From Actinomadura fibrosa (lineage in GTDB: Bacteria > Actinomycetota > Actinomycetes > Streptosporangiales > Streptosporangiaceae), in assembly GCF_900659615.1 (NCBI RefSeq), contig NZ_CAACUY010000002.1, positions 62,001 through 126,000 of the forward strand: a stretch of 64,000 bases of DNA, given 5' to 3'. The notes under the pieces are model-generated. The model did no database searches. It saw only the letters and a program-made list of their open reading frames with translations, and had not been told where the DNA came from. Shown one piece after another: positions 34,801-44,473 of this stretch; position 1 is the first letter of the stretch; the number at the start of each line of letters is the position of its first letter. The position numbers and the translations under genes were made by a program.

Positions 34801-37800
34801 GTGATCAGTTCGAATGAGACCGAGTCTGCTGGAGGCTCCGATTGGTCGGGTGAGGACAGTCCTGTCGCTCAGGTCGTCCTCACCCAGTCAGAGGCTTGTC
34901 TCCAGTCCTACGCGGCAAACGCTGATCTGATCGAGGAGCATGCGAACATCGAGACCTCCATCAGAGAGGGAGGCTACGGACACAGGCAGCTGTACGAGCT
35001 GATCCAGAACGGTGCCGATGAGCTCATGGGTTCTCGCAACGGGCTGATTCATATCGTGCTCACGGCAGAGGCCTTGTACTGTGCGAACCGCGGTAACCCG
35101 ATCACCGCCGATGGCGCCCGGGCCATTTTGTCCTCGCATTTGTCTCGCAAGCGAGGTGCAGAGATCGGTCGTTTCGGCGTCGGGTTCAAGTCCGTCCTGA
35201 GCGTTACCGATCAACCACTCTTCTTCAGTCGTACCGGCTCTTTCGGGTGGTCGGCGGCTCACGCGCGGGAGCGGATTCTCGAACGTGTTCCCGGGGAGCG
35301 GCCCACCCCTGTCCTCCGTATCGCGCATCTCCTTGACGCAGATCGGGAGCGCATGGCCGATCCGACGCTCAACGAGCTGATGTCCTGGGCCGTGACCGTA
35401 GTGAAGTTGCCCTTGCGTGATGACAGATTCGCCGGCCAACTCGCTGAGCAGCTCCGTGAGTTCCCGGAGGTGTTCGCGGTGTTCTCTCCGCACGCTGGCC
35501 GGATCATCCTCGAGGACCGCAGGAATGTTTCGTATCGCAAGGAGGTATTCGTTCAAGGCAACGGCGTTCGCCGATCGCTTCAGGTGATCGAGAACGGCGT
35601 CGAAAAGGATCCGTCAGAATGGTCGGTCTTTGAGACGAAGTCTACTCTCTCTGATGATGCATGGGCAGATGCAGGTGAGTATCGCCGGCGTGTCGCGGTT
35701 CCCATTGCTTGGGCCGTTCCGGATTCTGGGTGGAACAGGGAAGGAACTTTCTGGGCGTTCTTTCCAACGGAGTACACTACGACCTTGAGCGGTGTCCTGA
35801 ACGCTGCTTGGAAGACGAACGAGGATCGTCGGCATATTCTCGATGGGAACGTGTTCAACAAGGAGCTCATGAGGGAGGCGGCCCGTCTGATCGCCGCCTC
35901 TCTTCCGAGTCTCGCCACACTTGAAGACCCCGCGCGCCCTCTTGAACTGATCACGGCTCGTGGTCGTGAAACGCGCAACTGGGCGGACGAACTTCTTACC
36001 GAGTGCATTCGCGCAGAGGTCGTTGATAGCCGTTCCATCCCCGACCAGGAAGGTGCGCTCCAGCGCCCCGGCGACGTCCGCATTCATCCAAAGGCTCCCG
36101 AAAAGAACGAGGAGCGTTGGAAAGTGTGGGTAGAGCGCTGGGCCTCGTACCCCGGCCGTCCTGTCGAATGGTGCCACCCTTCTGTGGAGAGGACGCAGAC
36201 ACGCAGGGCACGCGCCTATGTACTGATCGAGGACGCGAACGGCAGGGCGGCGACCGTCCAGGAGTGGCTGGAAGCGCTGGTCTCCGACGGCACGGCCGCT
36301 GCGTCCGCGGTCGCGTTGTCGATCGTGGCCGAGATGGTCGACGAAGGGCACCCGTACCAGGATCTTGCCCGCCAAGCCGCGGTTCTGCGTACGGCCGACG
36401 GGCGACTGGTCCCGCCGCAAGAGGGCAAGGTCTTCCGGCGTACGGCGATGGATCCCCCCTCCGAGGACACGGTGTACGTGGACCCGGAACTGGAAGACGA
36501 CCCAGCGGCCTCTCAAGCCCTCGAGATCCTCGGGATCAAAGCGGCTGACGCTTTCGGCCGCTTCTCCGCGGCGGTCACCGGAGGCCTTGCCCTCTACCGA
36601 GGACCGGACTGGGATCGCTTCTGGCAGCTCGCCCGGCAAGTCCCGGTGGATCGTGCCGTTGAGCATGTGATCAGCCGTGGCGTGGTCGCGAAGCTCACGG
36701 TTCGAACGCGTGCCGGAACCTACAAACGGTTGAGCCGCTGCCTTCTACCGGGCGTTGTCATCCCCTCCGGGAGTCCGGATGACTCGGAGTTCGTGGTGGA
36801 TGAGGACTTCCATCATGATGACTTCGATATGCTGCGTGAATTGGGTATGTCGGACGTGCCACGTCCTGATGTGAACCCGTCGTCGGCGGTGTGGTTCAGC
36901 GACTACCGGTCGAGCATGGTCGACCTGTACTACAAGGCCCTGCCGGCAGGTGTTCGCAGGCCCCAACAGGGCAAGATCGAGCTCGAAGGCGCCCATCCCG
37001 CCGGACACCTCGGGCTCCTGTTCGACCTCTCCCCGGCCGCGCGCTCTCGATTCATCCAGAACCTGCCGGCAGCGGGCCTGATCACCAAGTGGACGGTTCA
37101 TGCGCTGACTCGTCCCGATGACACGCCGCTCCCCGTTCCCTCACCGTTGGTGTGGGCCATTCAGAAGAGCGGCAGGCTTGCCACGTCGATGGGCATCCGT
37201 CGGATCGCAGACTGCGTCGGGCCAGGCTTGGCCGCCCACGCTCGGGTCCTGCCGGTCGCAGATATCGACCCTGGTCTCGCGCGGGCTCTCGGCCTCGCCG
37301 ACAGCTTGGAGGAGATCAAGGGGGGCCTCTGGCTTTCGCTCCTCGACCAGGCTTTTGAGAGTGAACGACATGTGGAGCTCGGTGCGCTGTATGCGCTTGC
37401 CGCCACGCAGTTGAGCGCTCCCGTCAAGATCCGTTGTCAGCAGGGCGAGACATGGACCACCTGCTCTCCTGCAGAGGCCGTCGCCACGGCGGACTCGAGC
37501 CAGTATCAGCGTCTCATGGCGGGCGGCATCTCGGCTCTGCTCGTTCCTGAGTCGGACGACGTCGTCCAGCTCGTGGACCAGTGGGGGATGAAGACCTTCG
37601 ACGAGGTCTACATCACCGAGCTCCGTGCTACATCCTCAGGCCAGCCGACCCCCCTCGAGGACGTTTTCCCACAGCTGAAATTCGAACCCGGGCGTCCGTT
37701 GCGCGGCCTTGCCCTGCTGCGTTGCGAGGCCCTGGAGCAACTCGTCCGTACGCCGTCGGGCCAGACTTCACAGCCAGTCGACATCGGCCGGCGCGAAGAC

Positions 37801-39510
37801 ACGGTCTACTGGCTCGATCGCGGCGATGACCTGGCGCTTCTCAGAGAGTTGAACGCCCTTTTCAGGCTGGGACTCTCGGAGGAGCGTTGTCGTCAGATCC
37901 TTCAGCATCGTGAGGACATCCAGCGAGACCAGCAGATCATCAAGGTCCGGGAGCTGGTGGACCTCCGAGACAAGCTGGTGGCCATGCTCGGGGTCGATGT
38001 CCTTCGGGAGAGGTTGCCGTACGGATTGGTCGACGCGGTCGAGGCCGAGGAAGGTCCGGTAGACGACCGGACCGTCGCCGAGTTGGCGCTCGCCGTCCAC
38101 GGCTCAGGCGTCCTGCGGGAGTTCCGGCAGGAACTGGAGGACCGGGGGTTCCCCGTACCGACTCAGATGGCAGGCAATCATCTGGCGAAGGCCTTCGTAG
38201 CGGAGCTTGGTTTCCCCGCCGAGTACGCCGGGTTCCGGCAGCCAGGCCTCGAGCCTGTGCTCACCGTGCAAGGCCCGGTGAACTTCCCGGCCTTGCACGA
38301 CTACCAAGAGCTCATGGTCGGTCGGATCCTGGAGGTGCTCCAGAGCCGTCCGGCGTTGCGCGGAATGCTCAGCCTGCCGACCGGAGCGGGTAAGACTCGG
38401 GTCGCCGTGGAAGCGATCATTCGCCGTCTGCGGGTGCTTCCGTCCAACACTGTGTCCGCTCCGGTTCTGTGGGTGGCGCAGACGGAGGAACTGTGTGAGC
38501 AGGCGGTTCAAACCTGGCAGATGGTGTGGCGCAACACGGGTCCGGCGCAGCAGCTGACGATCAGCAGACTCTGGTCCACCAATGAGGCGGACCCCGTGAA
38601 CGAGGGATATCACCTCGTCATAGCCACCGACGCCAAGCTGGAAAGGGTCATCGAGGCCGACGGCTACGGGTGGCTACGTGAAGCCCAGGTCGTCGTCGTG
38701 GACGAGGCACATGCGTCGATCAGTCCGCGATATACCCGAGTCCTCGCCGCTCTCGGGCTGACTCCTCATCGATCACGCTGCCCTCTGATCGGCTTGACCG
38801 CGACCCCGTTCCGTGGAACCAACACGGAAGAGACCGACCGGCTTGTCGCGCGCTATGGGCGCAACCGCCTGGACCATCACCGCGACGGCACGGAGATCCT
38901 GGGTGCCGAGCCGTACGTGACCTTGCAGAAGCTGGGCGTGCTGGCCCAGGTCAAGCACGAGGAGCTTCCGGGTGCGAGTCTCGATCTGAGCGCGCAGGAG
39001 CGAGACTCACTTGCTCAGCTACGTCGACTGCCGGCATCGGCTGAGGAGCGGCTCGGCCATGACGCCATCCGTAACGGAATCCTGATCAGCAAGATCCTCG
39101 AACTGCCCGACGACTGGCCGATTCTGTTGTTCGCTACATCCGTTAACCACGCCCAGACCATGGCGGCGCTTCTCACCCGTAAGGGCGTCTTGGCGGCCGC
39201 GGTATCGAGCGATACAGACCTTGGCCAGCGTCGGCATGCGATCGAGCAGTTCCGGCAGGGTAAGGTTCGCGTCCTGGCCAACTACAACGTCTTGTCTCAA
39301 GGGTTCGACGCGCCGGCGACGCGGGCGGTGATCGTCGCTCGTCCGACTTACAGCCCGAACGTCTACCAGCAAATGATCGGTAGGGGCCTCCGTGGCCCGC
39401 TGAACGGCGGCAAGGAGGAGTGCCTCATCGTCAACGTCGCCGACAACATCGCCCAGTACGGCGAAGAGCTCGCGTTCCGTCAGTTCGAGTACCTGTGGAA
39501 GAGCCAATGA
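34801..39510 (+). CDS. Sacsin-like GHKL ATPase fused to SF2 helicase
   Basis: This 1569-residue protein begins at GTG 34801 (GGAGAG about 9 nt upstream). The N-terminal 300-400 residues form a sacsin-like GHKL ATPase: the N-box YELIQNGADE (about residues 64-73) and the glycine box GRFGVGFKSVLSV (about 122-134). A long middle region has no recognised domain. The C-terminal 400 residues are an SF2 DEAH helicase/translocase: Walker A LPTGAGKTR (about 1192), DEAH in VVVVDEAHA (about 1300), LTATPFRG, and motif VI QMIGRGLRGP near 1535. It presumably senses or binds DNA through one ATPase module and translocates with the other. Its stop overlaps the next start (ATGA), so expression is coupled to the SF1 helicase and DrmAB. 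Confidence 0.88.
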   Translation: MISSNETESAGGSDWSGEDSPVAQVVLTQSEACLQSYAANADLIEEHANIETSIREGGYGHRQLYELIQNGADELMGSRNGLIHIVLTAEALYCANRGNPITADGARAILSSHLSRKRGAEIGRFGVGFKSVLSVTDQPLFFSRTGSFGWSAAHARERILERVPGERPTPVLRIAHLLDADRERMADPTLNELMSWAVTVVKLPLRDDRFAGQLAEQLREFPEVFAVFSPHAGRIILEDRRNVSYRKEVFVQGNGVRRSLQVIENGVEKDPSEWSVFETKSTLSDDAWADAGEYRRRVAVPIAWAVPDSGWNREGTFWAFFPTEYTTTLSGVLNAAWKTNEDRRHILDGNVFNKELMREAARLIAASLPSLATLEDPARPLELITARGRETRNWADELLTECIRAEVVDSRSIPDQEGALQRPGDVRIHPKAPEKNEERWKVWVERWASYPGRPVEWCHPSVERTQTRRARAYVLIEDANGRAATVQEWLEALVSDGTAAASAVALSIVAEMVDEGHPYQDLARQAAVLRTADGRLVPPQEGKVFRRTAMDPPSEDTVYVDPELEDDPAASQALEILGIKAADAFGRFSAAVTGGLALYRGPDWDRFWQLARQVPVDRAVEHVISRGVVAKLTVRTRAGTYKRLSRCLLPGVVIPSGSPDDSEFVVDEDFHHDDFDMLRELGMSDVPRPDVNPSSAVWFSDYRSSMVDLYYKALPAGVRRPQQGKIELEGAHPAGHLGLLFDLSPAARSRFIQNLPAAGLITKWTVHALTRPDDTPLPVPSPLVWAIQKSGRLATSMGIRRIADCVGPGLAAHARVLPVADIDPGLARALGLADSLEEIKGGLWLSLLDQAFESERHVELGALYALAATQLSAPVKIRCQQGETWTTCSPAEAVATADSSQYQRLMAGGISALLVPESDDVVQLVDQWGMKTFDEVYITELRATSSGQPTPLEDVFPQLKFEPGRPLRGLALLRCEALEQLVRTPSGQTSQPVDIGRREDTVYWLDRGDDLALLRELNALFRLGLSEERCRQILQHREDIQRDQQIIKVRELVDLRDKLVAMLGVDVLRERLPYGLVDAVEAEEGPVDDRTVAELALAVHGSGVLREFRQELEDRGFPVPTQMAGNHLAKAFVAELGFPAEYAGFRQPGLEPVLTVQGPVNFPALHDYQELMVGRILEVLQSRPALRGMLSLPTGAGKTRVAVEAIIRRLRVLPSNTVSAPVLWVAQTEELCEQAVQTWQMVWRNTGPAQQLTISRLWSTNEADPVNEGYHLVIATDAKLERVIEADGYGWLREAQVVVVDEAHASISPRYTRVLAALGLTPHRSRCPLIGLTATPFRGTNTEETDRLVARYGRNRLDHHRDGTEILGAEPYVTLQKLGVLAQVKHEELPGASLDLSAQERDSLAQLRRLPASAEERLGHDAIRNGILISKILELPDDWPILLFATSVNHAQTMAALLTRKGVLAAAVSSDTDLGQRRHAIEQFRQGKVRVLANYNVLSQGFDAPATRAVIVARPTYSPNVYQQMIGRGLRGPLNGGKEECLIVNVADNIAQYGEELAFRQFEYLWKSQ

Positions 39511-41321
39511 GCACCGATGTTCAGCTGACGAAAGAGCAGCGGCAGGTCGTCGAAGCACTCGCAGAAACTCGTCTTCTGGTGACGGCTCCGGCCGGTTCCG
39601 GCAAGACCCTCTCCTTGATTCATCGCCTCGCCTTCCTCATCGAGGAAGAGGAACTCGCACCATCTGAGATCCTGGTGTTGAGCTTTTCGCGCGCAGCCGT
39701 CGGCGAGGTCAGGGAGCGTTTGGCCGGTTTCGGCACCGCCGCCGTTCAAGTGGACGTTCGGACGTTCGACTCCTATGCGACCTGGCTCCTGTCCGCGGTC
39801 GATCCCGATGGCTCCTGGCAGCGCCTGGGGTTCGGGCCACGGATTCGCGAAGCGACTCGGTTGATCAAGGAAGATCCGAACGTCGGTGAACTGGTGGGAG
39901 AGATCCGCCATTTGGTCGTTGACGAGGTCCAGGACCTCGTCGGTGAACGCGCTGAACTCGTCTTGGCGCTACTGGACTCCGAGCTTGAGGGGTTCACCTT
40001 GATCGGTGACCCGGCCCAAGGCATCTATGGCTTCCAACTCGACGATCCGCAGGAGCGTCTGGAGGGAGCGGCGCGGCTCTACGCGGAAGTACGTGAACGC
40101 TTCAAAGACGACCTCGAGGAGGTTGCGCTCAAGGGGAACTTTCGTGCTCGAGAGTCCGAGGCCCGGGTGGCGCTCCCCTATGGCGGTTCGCTAGGTGCCG
40201 TGGACGCGCCCTTCAGTGAGATTCAGCGACGCCTGCGGACCGCCCTCATGTCGGGGGACTCTCTCGGCACGATCGACCAGGCGGCCCCGGTTCTGGCCCG
40301 CATGGCCGGCACGACCGCCATGCTCTGCAGGTCGAACGACGAAGTCCTGCTGGTTTCGCGGCGGCTTCACGACCTCGGGGTCCCACACCGACTCCAGCGG
40401 TCCGCCCAGGACAAGGCCATCCCTTCGTGGGTCGGCTCGCTCTTCCGCGAGCTCGATTCCAAACAGCCGAAGAAGAACGAGGTACTGGACGTGCTCGGCG
40501 GGGCCGGCGCCGACCCGGAGGTGTTCTGGGAGCTTCTTCGGCGCATCGATCGAGGCCGACGCGACCAGACGCTCGATCTGCCGGCGATACGGAAGCGGTT
40601 GGTCCGTGGGGACCTGCCCGACGAGCTCAGTCGACAGACGTCGGGCGGCCTCTTGATCTCGACCGTTCATAGAGTCAAGGGCCTCGAATTCGATCAGGTG
40701 ATCGTCGTGGACCCGGGTGATGCGCCTGAAGACGATCCCGTCGAGCAGGCCGAGCGTGCTCGACTTCTATACGTGGCCATGACTCGGCCGCGCGATCTCC
40801 TGGTCCATGTGAAGGCGACCGCCAAGCTCACTGCCGGCCGTCTCCAGCGGCAGCGCGACGGGCGGTGGGCTGAGCTGGGGTTCAAAGCCGGGCGAGTGTT
40901 CGGAATCGAGGTCCTACCTGAAGACGTGAACCGGGGTGAGCCGGCCGGCACGATCGGTTTCCAGGGAGATCCCCTGCAGATCCAACGCTACCTTGCGACC
41001 GCCGTACGAGAGGGTGACCCCATCACGCTCGTTCGGCTCCCGGTCGCATCGACCGAGGACTCCCCCGCGTACCTGGTAGAACACGACGGGCACCGGGTCG
41101 GCGTGACCACCGAATCCTTCGCCAGAGCGTTGCGAGCGCTTCTGCCCGGTCGCGGCCGTAGGTTGCCGCCTCGGATCAAGGAGCTTCGAGTGGACAACGT
41201 CGAAACCGTGGTCGGCCGTGAGGCGGCCGGTCTCAACGCAGGTCTCGGCTGGTCGGGCGTCTGGTTGCGACCGCGGATCGTCGGATTGGGCCGTTTCGAC
41301 TGGGCAGGAGAGCAGTCGTGA
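39507..41321 (+). CDS. UvrD-like SF1 DNA helicase
   Basis: The 604-residue protein has SF1 helicase motifs: Q-motif/TxEQ start (LTKEQRQVVEALAETRLLV), Walker A TAPAGSGKTLSL (residues 26-37), Walker B VVDEVQDL (about 138-145), motif III GDPAQGIYGFQ, motif V HRVKGLEFDQVIVVD, and motif VI LYVAMTRPRDLL (about 420). It is shorter than chromosomal UvrD/PcrA (about 720 residues or more), and no nuclease motif was seen in its C-terminus. Start overlaps the previous stop (ATGA) and the stop overlaps the drmA start (GTGA), showing tight translational coupling. It probably unwinds DNA in the defence reaction. Confidence 0.9.
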   Translation: MSTDVQLTKEQRQVVEALAETRLLVTAPAGSGKTLSLIHRLAFLIEEEELAPSEILVLSFSRAAVGEVRERLAGFGTAAVQVDVRTFDSYATWLLSAVDPDGSWQRLGFGPRIREATRLIKEDPNVGELVGEIRHLVVDEVQDLVGERAELVLALLDSELEGFTLIGDPAQGIYGFQLDDPQERLEGAARLYAEVRERFKDDLEEVALKGNFRARESEARVALPYGGSLGAVDAPFSEIQRRLRTALMSGDSLGTIDQAAPVLARMAGTTAMLCRSNDEVLLVSRRLHDLGVPHRLQRSAQDKAIPSWVGSLFRELDSKQPKKNEVLDVLGGAGADPEVFWELLRRIDRGRRDQTLDLPAIRKRLVRGDLPDELSRQTSGGLLISTVHRVKGLEFDQVIVVDPGDAPEDDPVEQAERARLLYVAMTRPRDLLVHVKATAKLTAGRLQRQRDGRWAELGFKAGRVFGIEVLPEDVNRGEPAGTIGFQGDPLQIQRYLATAVREGDPITLVRLPVASTEDSPAYLVEHDGHRVGVTTESFARALRALLPGRGRRLPPRIKELRVDNVETVVGREAAGLNAGLGWSGVWLRPRIVGLGRFDWAGEQS

Positions 41322-44300
41322 GTTTCGACGAGCACTATGCGTTCCGCCGCGAGTTGGTCACCAGGCTCGAGCGAGATCTGATCGGACCGACCGGTGCAGA
41401 TGAAGAGACGATCACGGATCCCCCCATCACCAAGTACGCCGCCGGGATCCTTTTTCCGCAGTCCCAGGACAGCATCGCCGAGACGAACCCGCTGGATGAG
41501 GCTCCCGAGGACAGGCGCCCAGAGGACTTTCCCGACCCGGCTGTTGCCATGGCTCACGTCCGTTATCCGTCCTCGATGGGGATGACCTTTTCGGTCGATC
41601 TCACGATCTCAGATTCGATCGTGGTCGAGGTGGAGGCGGCGCGCTACGTGGCCGATGCTCCTGCGGAAGGACGTCGCAACCGCACCAGCTCCGTGGCGGA
41701 GGAACCATGGCGACGCAGGAGCCTGTCGATCGAACCCAACCGCATCAAGGTCTCGGAGGTGGGGCAGCAATCGATCAGGGTCGCCGACAATCTTGAGCTG
41801 TTCGTTCGGGTACGGTCGGCGAACGCCGAGGGAGCCGCAGCCGTCACGTTGGCCCTCCTCAATCTGTTCGTGGCCCAGGACAACATCTCCGATCGAGATG
41901 AGACGGCTTTCTTCCAGCCGCGTATCACAGTACGGCCCGTCGGTGAATCGTCGCCTTTCGTGGAGCGGCCACCGCTTGGTTCCGCGGACATGGATGAGGA
42001 AGCCGGTGCCTACAGGCTGCTCTACCGTCACGCGCCGAGTTTCGCCACCGGCCATGGCTGTGCGGTGGAGTGGGAGCCCATCGAAGTCGCAATCAACGAT
42101 CTGGCCGGGGCGCCTGCCCCTCGGTGGATTCGAACGACGTTCGTGCCTACCTACGATCTCCGGCTGGCCGACTCCAATCTTGGAATCGACGTCGCTCGTC
42201 TCGGAATGCATCGTCTCGCAACGGTGTCCGATGCCGAGGTCATCGCCGCGCTGAAGGGCTTGACCTCGGGCTACCGCGCCTGGATTCGCCAGAGAAGTGA
42301 CCAGGTCGACGACATTCTGGACGAGAGTCTGCGCGAGACGGCCCTCGAGCACTTGAGACGGTGTACGACATCCTGCGATCGTATGGATGCGGGGATCCGC
42401 ATCCTGGCGGATCCTGCGGATCCCGCCCCCATGGAGGCGTTCCGACTCGCGAACCACTCCATGGCACTGCAGCGTGCTCGTACGGAATGGCTGAGGTCCT
42501 CGGACCGAGATGTGTCCGAGCCTGATGAAACGGCGGCCACCTGGCGCCCGTTCCAGATCGCGTTCATACTTCTTTCTCTGCGCGGAGTCGCGGATCGAGA
42601 GTCGGTCGACCGCGATATCGCCGACGTGCTGTGGTTCCCAACCGGTGGTGGCAAGACCGAGGCGTACCTAGGCCTGATCGCCTTCTCCACTTTCCTCAGG
42701 CGACTACGAGACCCGCAGAACGGAGGCGGGGTCACGGTCCTGATGCGCTACACCCTTCGCCTGCTCACGGTTCAGCAGTTCGAACGTGCCGCCCTGCTCA
42801 TGTGCTGCATGGAGCGGCTGCGTCGGGACGCCGGCGCCCGTCTCGGTCTGAGCGAGATCTCCATCGGCATGTGGGTCGGCCGAGGATCCACCCCCAACAC
42901 GCTGGATGAGGCGAAGCGGTCCCTGCGGAAGCTTGCCAAGAACGAAGAGGTACAGGAGGAGAATCCGGTCCAGATCCGTTCCTGCTGCTGGTGCGGCACT
43001 GCGCTGGACCATGACGCCTACAACGTCTCCGCCGATCGCCTGGTTGTCGCCTGTGGCACCCCGGGCTGCGACTTCGCCGATGGCCTTCCGGTCCACGTGG
43101 TCGACGAGACCATCTATGCGCAGCGTCCGACCCTGGTCATTGCCACGGCGGACAAATTCGCCGGGCTGCCCTGGAAGCCTGTGATCGGCAACCTCTTCAA
43201 CCACTTCAGTCCCGAACCACCGCCCGAACTGATCATCCAGGACGAGTTGCACCTCATCTCCGGCCCGCTGGGCACTCTGGCAGGTCTCTACGAGACCGCC
43301 GTGGACCTGATCGGTCAACGACCCAAAGTGATCGCCTCCACCGCCACTATCCGTCGTGCCGTGCACCAGGGTCTGGCGCTGTTCGATCGGCAGGTGGAGC
43401 AGTTCCCACCTCCCGGCCTCGACGCCCGGGACTCCTACTTCTCGGTTGAGACACCACCTTCCCGGAAGGCCAGCAGGCTCTACGTGGGGCTCATGGCGCC
43501 GGCCACCAGCCAGACCAGCCTGATGGTGCGGACGTACGCGGCTCTGCTCCATCATGCCCAGGTGATCGAGGGGAGCGACGAGGTCCGGGACACCTACTGG
43601 ACACTCCTGGGGTACTTCAACAGCCTTCGCCTTCTCGGTGGTGCCAAGCTTCAGATCCAGGACGACGTCAACGACCGTCTCGACCTCCTCAGCGAGAGTC
43701 TCGGCCAGAAACGACGCGACATCGGCCGTGACATCGAGCTGACCAGTCGTGAGCCGTCAAGTGCCATTCCCGGTCACCTACAGGACATGTCCACGCCGTA
43801 TCCAGATGCACTGGGCGTGATCCTCGCCACCAATATGATCTCCGTGGGCGTCGACGTGGATCGTCTCGGCTTGATGGTCATGATGGGGCAGCCTCAGTCA
43901 ACCTCTGAATACATCCAGGCCACCAGTCGGGTCGGACGGAAATGGCCTGGGCTGGTGGTGACCCTCTTCAACGGAGCGCGGTCCAGGGATCGCTCACACT
44001 ACGAGAACTTCACCTCGTATCACTCCGCCTTGTATCGCCAAGTGGAGGCGACCAGCGTGACGCCGTTCTCGGCGCGTGCCCGCGATCGCGGTCTGCACGC
44101 CGCGATCGTGGCCTTGGCCCGCCTGATGATCCCCATGGCCCGCCCCAAGGAGGCCGCCGCCTACATCGCCGATTTCGAGGACGAACTCAACGTGATCTGC
44201 GATCAGATCCTCGCCCGCGTCGAGCGGGTCGCCGACCGAGCGGAGCGAGACATGACGGAAAAGCACATCAAGGAGATCTTCGCCCAATGGCGCGAGGCGG

Positions 44301-44473
44301 CAGACGAGGACCCGGAGCTCACATACGGCACGTACCGACAGCCCGGACTGATGGTCGATGCCGGCAGATGGGACCAGTCGGACGACTCGATCGCTTCCTC
44401 GTTCGCGACGCTATGGAGTCTGCGCGACGTCGATGTCGAGTCGACCATCTACCTGGACAGGGGAGTGCGGTGA
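41318..44473 (+). CDS. drmA: DISARM helicase DrmA
   Basis: The 1051-residue protein matches the DISARM core helicase DrmA. A long N-terminal region (about 430 residues) precedes Walker A FPTGGGKTEAYLG (about 440), a zinc-binding insertion (CCWCG and CGTPGCDF, about 557-590), the unusual Walker B QDELHLISGPLGTLAGLYE (about 641), STATI, and C-terminal helicase motifs ILATNMISVGVDVDRLGLMVMMG and SRVGRK (about 870). Known DrmA works with DrmB in restricting phage DNA. It starts at GTG overlapping the upstream stop, and its own stop overlaps the drmB start (GTGA). Confidence 0.92.
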   Translation: MSFDEHYAFRRELVTRLERDLIGPTGADEETITDPPITKYAAGILFPQSQDSIAETNPLDEAPEDRRPEDFPDPAVAMAHVRYPSSMGMTFSVDLTISDSIVVEVEAARYVADAPAEGRRNRTSSVAEEPWRRRSLSIEPNRIKVSEVGQQSIRVADNLELFVRVRSANAEGAAAVTLALLNLFVAQDNISDRDETAFFQPRITVRPVGESSPFVERPPLGSADMDEEAGAYRLLYRHAPSFATGHGCAVEWEPIEVAINDLAGAPAPRWIRTTFVPTYDLRLADSNLGIDVARLGMHRLATVSDAEVIAALKGLTSGYRAWIRQRSDQVDDILDESLRETALEHLRRCTTSCDRMDAGIRILADPADPAPMEAFRLANHSMALQRARTEWLRSSDRDVSEPDETAATWRPFQIAFILLSLRGVADRESVDRDIADVLWFPTGGGKTEAYLGLIAFSTFLRRLRDPQNGGGVTVLMRYTLRLLTVQQFERAALLMCCMERLRRDAGARLGLSEISIGMWVGRGSTPNTLDEAKRSLRKLAKNEEVQEENPVQIRSCCWCGTALDHDAYNVSADRLVVACGTPGCDFADGLPVHVVDETIYAQRPTLVIATADKFAGLPWKPVIGNLFNHFSPEPPPELIIQDELHLISGPLGTLAGLYETAVDLIGQRPKVIASTATIRRAVHQGLALFDRQVEQFPPPGLDARDSYFSVETPPSRKASRLYVGLMAPATSQTSLMVRTYAALLHHAQVIEGSDEVRDTYWTLLGYFNSLRLLGGAKLQIQDDVNDRLDLLSESLGQKRRDIGRDIELTSREPSSAIPGHLQDMSTPYPDALGVILATNMISVGVDVDRLGLMVMMGQPQSTSEYIQATSRVGRKWPGLVVTLFNGARSRDRSHYENFTSYHSALYRQVEATSVTPFSARARDRGLHAAIVALARLMIPMARPKEAAAYIADFEDELNVICDQILARVERVADRAERDMTEKHIKEIFAQWREAADEDPELTYGTYRQPGLMVDAGRWDQSDDSIASSFATLWSLRDVDVESTIYLDRGVR

